Below, in pieces: positions 41,288 through 45,859 of a stretch of 45,859 nt of DNA. The notes under the pieces are model-generated. The model had not been told where the DNA came from. It saw only the letters and a list, made by a program, of their open reading frames with translations, and did not search any database. Position numbers and translations under genes: made by a program. Position 1 is the stretch's first letter, and each line of letters starts with the position of its first letter. The stretch comes from Bacteroidota bacterium (GTDB taxonomy: Bacteria > Bacteroidota > Ignavibacteria > UBA10030 > UBA8401): assembly GCA_008933835.1 (NCBI GenBank), contig WBUG01000023.1:1-45859 (forward strand), in the 5' to 3' direction.

Positions 41288-42402
41288 TGCTGTACCATCT
41301 CTTGTACTGGATCGAACAGACGTACCATCCTCCGGGCTTCGGCGTGGTGAAGTACCTCACGTTCCGTTCGGCGGCCGCGGCCATCACGGCGCTCTTCATC
41401 AGTTTCATCATCGGCGGCAAGGTCATCGCGATGCTGAAGGCGAAGGGGATCGTCACCGTCTACCGCGAGGGGTCGCCGGAGAAGCACCGGATGAAGGCCG
41501 GCACGCCGATGATGGGCGGCATCATCGTGCTCGCCGCCGTCCTGGTGCCGACGCTGCTGTGGGGGGACCTCACCAACACGTACGTGCAGATGATCATCGT
41601 CGTCACCGCCGGCCTCGGACTGGTCGGCTTCATGGACGACTACCTGAAGATCGTCCGGAAGAAGAAGGAGGGGCTCATCGGGTGGTACAAGATCGTGGGG
41701 CAGGTCACCGTCGGGGCGGTGCTCGGCGCGGTGCTGTTCACGATGCCTGAACTGAAGGAGATCGGCGCGAACACCGTCACCACCGTCCCGTTCTTCAAGA
41801 ACGTGGAGTTCGACTTCGGCTGGTTCTACATCCCGCTCGTCATCTTCATCATCACCGCCACCTCCAACGCGGTGAACCTGACGGACGGACTGGACGGGCT
41901 CGCCATCGGCACCTCGGGCATCGTCGCGATGACGCTCGGCGTCATCGTGTACGTCTCGGGCAACACCGAGTTCAGCAGCTACCTGAACATCATCAATCTG
42001 AAAGGGAACGGCGAGCTCATCGTCTTCTGCATCGCCATGGTGGGGGCGGCGCTCGGGTTCCTCTGGTACAACTCGTATCCGGCGCAGGTCTTCATGGGGG
42101 ACACCGGTTCGCTCGCGCTCGGCGGCGCCATCGGCGCCCTCACGGTGATGGCGAAGAAGGAGCTCATTCTCCCGATTCTCGGCGGCGTCTTCTTCCTCGA
42201 GACGGTGTCGGTGATCGTGCAGCGGCTCTACTTCAAGTACACGAAGAAGCGGTACGGCGAGGGGCGTCGCGTCTTCCGGATGGCCCCCATCCATCACCAC
42301 TTCGAACTGCTCGGCTGGCAGGAGCCGAAGATCGTCACGCGGTTCTACATCATCGCCATCCTGCTGATGATCCTGAGCCTCACCACGTTCAAGGTGCGGT
42401 GA
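41287..42402 (+). CDS. mraY: Phospho-MurNAc-pentapeptide transferase
   Basis: 371 residues with about ten membrane segments. Conserved blocks: GTPMMGGIIVL, FMDDYLKIVRKKKEGL, NAVNLTDGLDGLAIG, FMGDTGSLALGGAIG, and APIHHHFELLGW. It moves phospho-MurNAc-pentapeptide from UDP to undecaprenyl phosphate to make lipid I in the cytoplasmic membrane. It starts on the last base of the murF stop and ends 1 base before murD. Confidence 0.97.
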   Translation: MLYHLLYWIEQTYHPPGFGVVKYLTFRSAAAAITALFISFIIGGKVIAMLKAKGIVTVYREGSPEKHRMKAGTPMMGGIIVLAAVLVPTLLWGDLTNTYVQMIIVVTAGLGLVGFMDDYLKIVRKKKEGLIGWYKIVGQVTVGAVLGAVLFTMPELKEIGANTVTTVPFFKNVEFDFGWFYIPLVIFIITATSNAVNLTDGLDGLAIGTSGIVAMTLGVIVYVSGNTEFSSYLNIINLKGNGELIVFCIAMVGAALGFLWYNSYPAQVFMGDTGSLALGGAIGALTVMAKKELILPILGGVFFLETVSVIVQRLYFKYTKKRYGEGRRVFRMAPIHHHFELLGWQEPKIVTRFYIIAILLMILSLTTFKVR

Positions 42403-42403
42403 G

Positions 42404-43798
42404 ATGACGCGGACGGACCTCATCGGCGCGAAGGTCTCCGTCATCGGAGCGGAACGGAGCGGCATCGCCGCGGCCGGACTGCTGCGCGGCGCCGGTGCGC
42501 ATGTCTTCGTGAGCGACATGGGGAAGGGGGAGCGGACGGTGCGGCACGTGGAGGAGCTGCGGCGCGGAGGGATCGACGCGGAGTACGGCGCGCACAGCGA
42601 CCGGGTGTTCGACGCCTCGCTCATGGTCATCAGTCCGGGCGTCCCCACCGACGCGCCGGTGGTGACCGAAGCGCTGCGGCGCGGCATCGCGGTGGCGGCC
42701 GAGATCGAGGCGGCGAGCTGGTTCTGCCGCGGTCCCATCGTTGCCATCACCGGGAGCAACGGCAAGACCACCACGACGACGCTGCTCGGACGCATGCTCG
42801 CCGACGCGAAAGTGGACCACGTGGTGGCCGGCAACATCGGCACCGCCTTCTCCTCCGTCGTGTCCGGCGCCGGTCCGGAGACGACGGTGGTGCTCGAGGT
42901 GAGCAGCTTCCAGCTCGACTTCATCCGGACGTTCCGCCCGCGGGTGGGGGTGCTCCTCAACATCACCCGGAACCATCTGGACCGGTACGGGAACTCGATG
43001 GAACGCTACGCCGCCTCCAAGGCACGGCTCTTCATGAACCAGACACAGGACGACCTGCTCGTGGTGAACGCGGAGGACGAATGGACGCAGCGCGTCATCG
43101 GTACCGCGCGCGGCGCTCTGCGGCGCTTCAGCACGCGGAACCCGGTGGAGCAGGGCGCGTTCGTGAAGGAGGGATGGCTGACGGTGCGTGACGGTGGAAC
43201 GGTGCGGCGTATCGTTCCGACCGACGAGATCACCATCACCGGAGAGCACAACCTGCAGAATGCGATGGCCGCCACGGTCGCCGCCCTGCGGGTCGGCGTC
43301 TCCCCCGCCTCCGTCCGCGCGACGCTGCGGAACTTCAAGGGGGTGGAACACCGGCAGGAACCGGTGCGTGAGGTGCGCGGAGTGCTCTATATCAACAATT
43401 CGAAAGCGACCACCGTCGAGGCGGTGGAGATGGCGCTGAAGAGCTACGACCGCCCCATCGTGCTCATCATGGGAGGGAAGGACAAGGGGAACGACTATTC
43501 GACCATCGACGACCTGGTGCGGCGCAAGGTGAAGGCGCTCGTGGCGACCGGTCACTCCGCGCAGACCATCGTGAAGCATTTCGGCGGGATGGTCCGCACC
43601 GTCGTCGTGGAGACCGACGGGAACGCCGTGCCGAACGTCGTCTCCATGCGCCGGACCGTCGAGACCGCCGCCGGACTGGCGGAGCGGGGCGACGTCGTGC
43701 TGCTCGCGCCGGCCTGCACGTCGTTCGACTGGTTCACCGATTATGAGGAACGGGGACGGGTGTTCAAGGACCTCGTACACAAGCTCCCCGGACAATGA
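42404..43798 (+). CDS. murD: UDP-MurNAc-L-alanine:D-glutamate ligase
   Basis: 464 residues. N-terminal VIGAERSGIAAAGLL, ATP site AITGSNGKTTTTTLLG, AGNIGTAFS, EVSSFQLD, and LLSPACTSFDxF-type LLAPACTSFDWFTDYEERG near the end. It adds D-Glu to UDP-MurNAc-L-Ala. The usual NDSKATN motif reads NNSKATT here; the Lys is kept, so activity is probably retained. ftsW starts 3 bases after the stop. Confidence 0.96.
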   Translation: MTRTDLIGAKVSVIGAERSGIAAAGLLRGAGAHVFVSDMGKGERTVRHVEELRRGGIDAEYGAHSDRVFDASLMVISPGVPTDAPVVTEALRRGIAVAAEIEAASWFCRGPIVAITGSNGKTTTTTLLGRMLADAKVDHVVAGNIGTAFSSVVSGAGPETTVVLEVSSFQLDFIRTFRPRVGVLLNITRNHLDRYGNSMERYAASKARLFMNQTQDDLLVVNAEDEWTQRVIGTARGALRRFSTRNPVEQGAFVKEGWLTVRDGGTVRRIVPTDEITITGEHNLQNAMAATVAALRVGVSPASVRATLRNFKGVEHRQEPVREVRGVLYINNSKATTVEAVEMALKSYDRPIVLIMGGKDKGNDYSTIDDLVRRKVKALVATGHSAQTIVKHFGGMVRTVVVETDGNAVPNVVSMRRTVETAAGLAERGDVVLLAPACTSFDWFTDYEERGRVFKDLVHKLPGQ

Positions 43799-43801
43799 CG
43801 C

Positions 43802-44974
43802 ATGGCCGCCGACCGCAACCATATCGACCGCATCACGCTCTTCGCCGTCCTCATCCTGATGGTGGCGGGAACGGTGGTGGTGTACAGCGCCTCGTCCACC
43901 TGGGCGATGCAGAAGATGCAGTCCGCGAGCGGCCTGGTGAACAAGCACATCACGAAGGTGATGATCGGTCTGGTGGTGATGTTCTTCGCGATGAACATCG
44001 ACTACAAGCGCTATAAGCCCCTCACCAAGTGGGTGCTCATCGGTTCCATCCTGCTGCTGGTGATGACGCGCGTGCTCGGCGGCGAAGTGAAGGGGGCGGC
44101 GCGGTGGCTCTCCGTCGGGGGGATGAGCGTGCAGCCCTCCGAGATCGCGAAGTTCGCGCTGCTGTTCCATCTGGCGTTCCTCCTCTCCAACAAGCGGGAG
44201 AAGCTGGCGGACTTCAAGACCGGCTTCGCGCCGCTGATGGTGTGGATCGGTTCGGTGGTGCTGCTCATCATGGTGCAGCCGAACTTCAGCACCGGCTCCA
44301 TGGTCTTCGCGCTCGGCATGATGCTCATCTACGTCGGCGGCGCGCGCATCTCGCACGTGCTCGCATCGCTGACGGCGCTGCTGCCGGCGCTGCTCCTCTA
44401 CATGGTGAGCGCCCCGTACCGGATGAAGCGCATCCTCAGTTACGTCGGCTTCGGCGGCGACGAGACGGTCACCTCCACCGCCAACTACCAGCTGCTGCAG
44501 GGCATCATCGGATTCGGCAACGGCGGCATCCTGGGGGTGGGCATGGGAATGAGCAAGCAGCGCGACCTCTTCCTGCCGGAATCGTACGGCGACTTCATCT
44601 TCTCCATCGTCGGGGAGGAGTACGGGCTCGTCGGGACGGTGTTCCTCATCGGACTGTACCTGACGCTGCTGCTGCGGGGACTGAAGATCGCGAAGTACGC
44701 GCCGGACGATTTCGGACGCTACCTCGCCATCGGCATCACCGGTACCATCGTGCTCTACGCCGTCGCCAACGCCATGGTGACGCTCGGCCTGGCGCCGACC
44801 ACCGGCGTGCCGATGCCGTTCATCAGCTACGGCGGCACGGCCATCATCTTCTCCTCCTTCGCGGTGGGGGTTCTCCTGAACATCTCGGCGCAGACCGACC
44901 TGCATCCGCGCGAGCGGGCGGCGGAGCCGAGGACGGCGGTCCCGACCGAACCGGCCGTCGGAAAGATCTACTGA
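43802..44974 (+). CDS. ftsW: FtsW, septal peptidoglycan polymerase (SEDS family)
   Basis: 390 residues with about ten membrane segments. SEDS marks: TVVVYSASS at the start, GAARWLSVGGMSVQPSEIAKF in two blocks, MVQPNFSTGSMVF, the GVGMGMSKQRDLFLPESYGDFIF region, and VPMPFISYGGTAI. It polymerises lipid II into glycan strands together with FtsI at the division site. It lies in its standard place between murD and murG. Confidence 0.96.
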   Translation: MAADRNHIDRITLFAVLILMVAGTVVVYSASSTWAMQKMQSASGLVNKHITKVMIGLVVMFFAMNIDYKRYKPLTKWVLIGSILLLVMTRVLGGEVKGAARWLSVGGMSVQPSEIAKFALLFHLAFLLSNKREKLADFKTGFAPLMVWIGSVVLLIMVQPNFSTGSMVFALGMMLIYVGGARISHVLASLTALLPALLLYMVSAPYRMKRILSYVGFGGDETVTSTANYQLLQGIIGFGNGGILGVGMGMSKQRDLFLPESYGDFIFSIVGEEYGLVGTVFLIGLYLTLLLRGLKIAKYAPDDFGRYLAIGITGTIVLYAVANAMVTLGLAPTTGVPMPFISYGGTAIIFSSFAVGVLLNISAQTDLHPRERAAEPRTAVPTEPAVGKIY

Positions 44975-44978
44975 CGCC

Positions 44979-45859
44979 ATGACCGTCCTGTTCGCCGGAG
45001 GAGGCACCGGAGGCCATCTGTATCCCGCCATCGCGATGGCGGAAGCGCTGCGGGAGCGCGACCCCGCCGTCCGCATCGTCTTCGCGGGGACGCGCGGGAA
45101 GATCGAAGCGCGCGTCGTTCCGGCCCGTGGGTACGAGTTCCATCCCATCTGGATCAGCGGTTTCAGCCGGCGTCTGACCGCGGCGAACCTGCTCTTCCCG
45201 GTGAAGGCGGCGGTCTCGCTCGTGCAGTCGTTCTTTCTCATACGCCGTCTCCGCCCCTCCGTCGTGGTCGGTACCGGCGGATACGTGTGCGGTCCGGTCC
45301 TCTTCATGGCGTCGCTGCTCGGCGTCCCCTCCGCCGTGCACGAGAGCAACAGCTATCCCGGCGTCACGACGCGGATGCTGGCGAAGCGCATGACGCGGGT
45401 ATTCATCACGTTCGACGCCACCCGGCGGTGGCTCCCCGCGGGGAGTGCGGCGGAACTGGTCGGCAATCCCACGCGCGACGAACTGTCGAGACCCTCCCGC
45501 GCCGAAGCGTGCGCGCAGTTCGGCCTCGATCCGGCGAAGGAGACCCTCTTCGTGTTCGGCGGGAGTCTCGGCGCCGCCTCCATCAACCGCGCGATGCCGG
45601 CGGTGGTGCGCGATGCGGTCGCGTCGGGCCGCCAGGTCATCTGGCAGACCGGCGAGAGCGACGCATCGTCCTCCGCGGCGGTCGCGCCGCATCCGTCGGT
45701 GAAGGTCTTCCCGTTCATCGAACGGATGGACCTCGGCTACGCGGCGGCGGACCTGGTGGTGTGCCGCGCCGGCGCCACCACGCTGGCGGAACTGACCCGG
45801 CTCGGGAAGCCGGCGGTGCTCGTGCCGTACCCCCACGCGGCGGCGAACCATCAGGAACT
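44979..45859 (+). CDS. murG: MurG, lipid II-forming N-acetylglucosaminyl transferase (3' truncated by window)
   Basis: The first 293 residues are present; the frame is open to the window end. The ATG at 44979 lies 4 bases after the ftsW stop. Marks: LFAGGGTGGHLYPAIAMAE, FAGTRGKIEARVVP, VGTGGYVCGPV, HESNSYPGVTTRML, FGGSLGAASINRAM, and the donor-site CRAGATTLAEL with HAAANHQ at the edge. It transfers GlcNAc to lipid I to form lipid II on the cytoplasmic side. murC, ftsQ, ftsA and ftsZ would be expected beyond the edge. Confidence 0.97.
   Translation, partial: MTVLFAGGGTGGHLYPAIAMAEALRERDPAVRIVFAGTRGKIEARVVPARGYEFHPIWISGFSRRLTAANLLFPVKAAVSLVQSFFLIRRLRPSVVVGTGGYVCGPVLFMASLLGVPSAVHESNSYPGVTTRMLAKRMTRVFITFDATRRWLPAGSAAELVGNPTRDELSRPSRAEACAQFGLDPAKETLFVFGGSLGAASINRAMPAVVRDAVASGRQVIWQTGESDASSSAAVAPHPSVKVFPFIERMDLGYAAADLVVCRAGATTLAELTRLGKPAVLVPYPHAAANHQE

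Noticed and set aside
42389-45349. Open minus-strand frame of 986 codons
   Set aside because: It is antisense to murD, ftsW and murG and its translation is rich in His, Arg, Asp and Val with no recognisable motif, as in a codon-bias shadow.

Overview
The window is a GC-rich bacterial chromosome segment, most likely from the Bacteroidota/Chlorobiota/Ignavibacteriota (FCB) group; this assignment is inference. Three signs support it: a type IX secretion (T9SS) sorting tail (NYPNPFNP...KMLLLK) on the first gene and a diverged one on the second; TAnnTTTG-type promoter elements, the Bacteroidota -7 box, at three genes; and a MurE with the DNPR motif of meso-diaminopimelate peptidoglycan. No rRNA, tRNA or CRISPR array was recognised, and no gene-free stretch exceeds about 220 bases.

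Left part (1-19.4 kb): accessory and housekeeping genes, nearly all on the minus strand. Two secreted proteins come first. Then follow an RluE-like pseudouridine synthase, a DUF2461 protein, a large PAS sensor kinase that lacks the phospho-accepting histidine, a run of small genes (SnoaL-like, DCC thiol protein, serine hydrolase, ApaG, membrane protein), two adjacent GT-B glycosyltransferase-like genes, a secreted protein of two tandem sugar-binding-like domains, a classical histidine kinase/response regulator pair, a YbaK deacylase, a Nudix hydrolase, a small barrel-like protein, a D-2-hydroxyacid dehydrogenase, a single-domain response regulator and SerB.

Middle (about 19.4-23.9 kb): a visibly AT-richer island. 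It carries a one-polypeptide restriction-modification enzyme (PD-(D/E)XK nuclease, N6-adenine methylase and specificity region) and a 'mobile mystery protein A/B' pair (XRE regulator plus Fic protein). The Fic gene is broken by a one-base frameshift. Two near-identical 16-bp palindromes, the second ending at the regulator's start codon, look like its operators. The foreign base composition runs on into the 3' end of the neighbouring M3 peptidase gene, suggesting a recombination junction inside that gene.

Right part (25.8-45.9 kb): a lipoprotein, an aldehyde dehydrogenase/short-chain dehydrogenase operon, an ATP-grasp protein, mfd, a HAD phosphatase, and then the division and cell-wall (dcw) cluster mraZ-rsmH-ftsL-ftsI-murE-murF-mraY-murD-ftsW-murG. 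The cluster is tightly packed, mostly with overlapping stop/start codons. It is preceded by a plausible promoter and two direct GTGGGTAAAA repeats that fit an MraZ operator. murG runs off the right edge.

The best candidates for new biology are the R-M/XRE/Fic island with its paired palindromes and junction, the kinase with Asp in place of the catalytic His, promoter boxes placed so close to start codons that the mRNAs should be leaderless, and a terminator hairpin inside the leader of the M3 peptidase gene. Composition statements are by eye; no calculation or database search was run.
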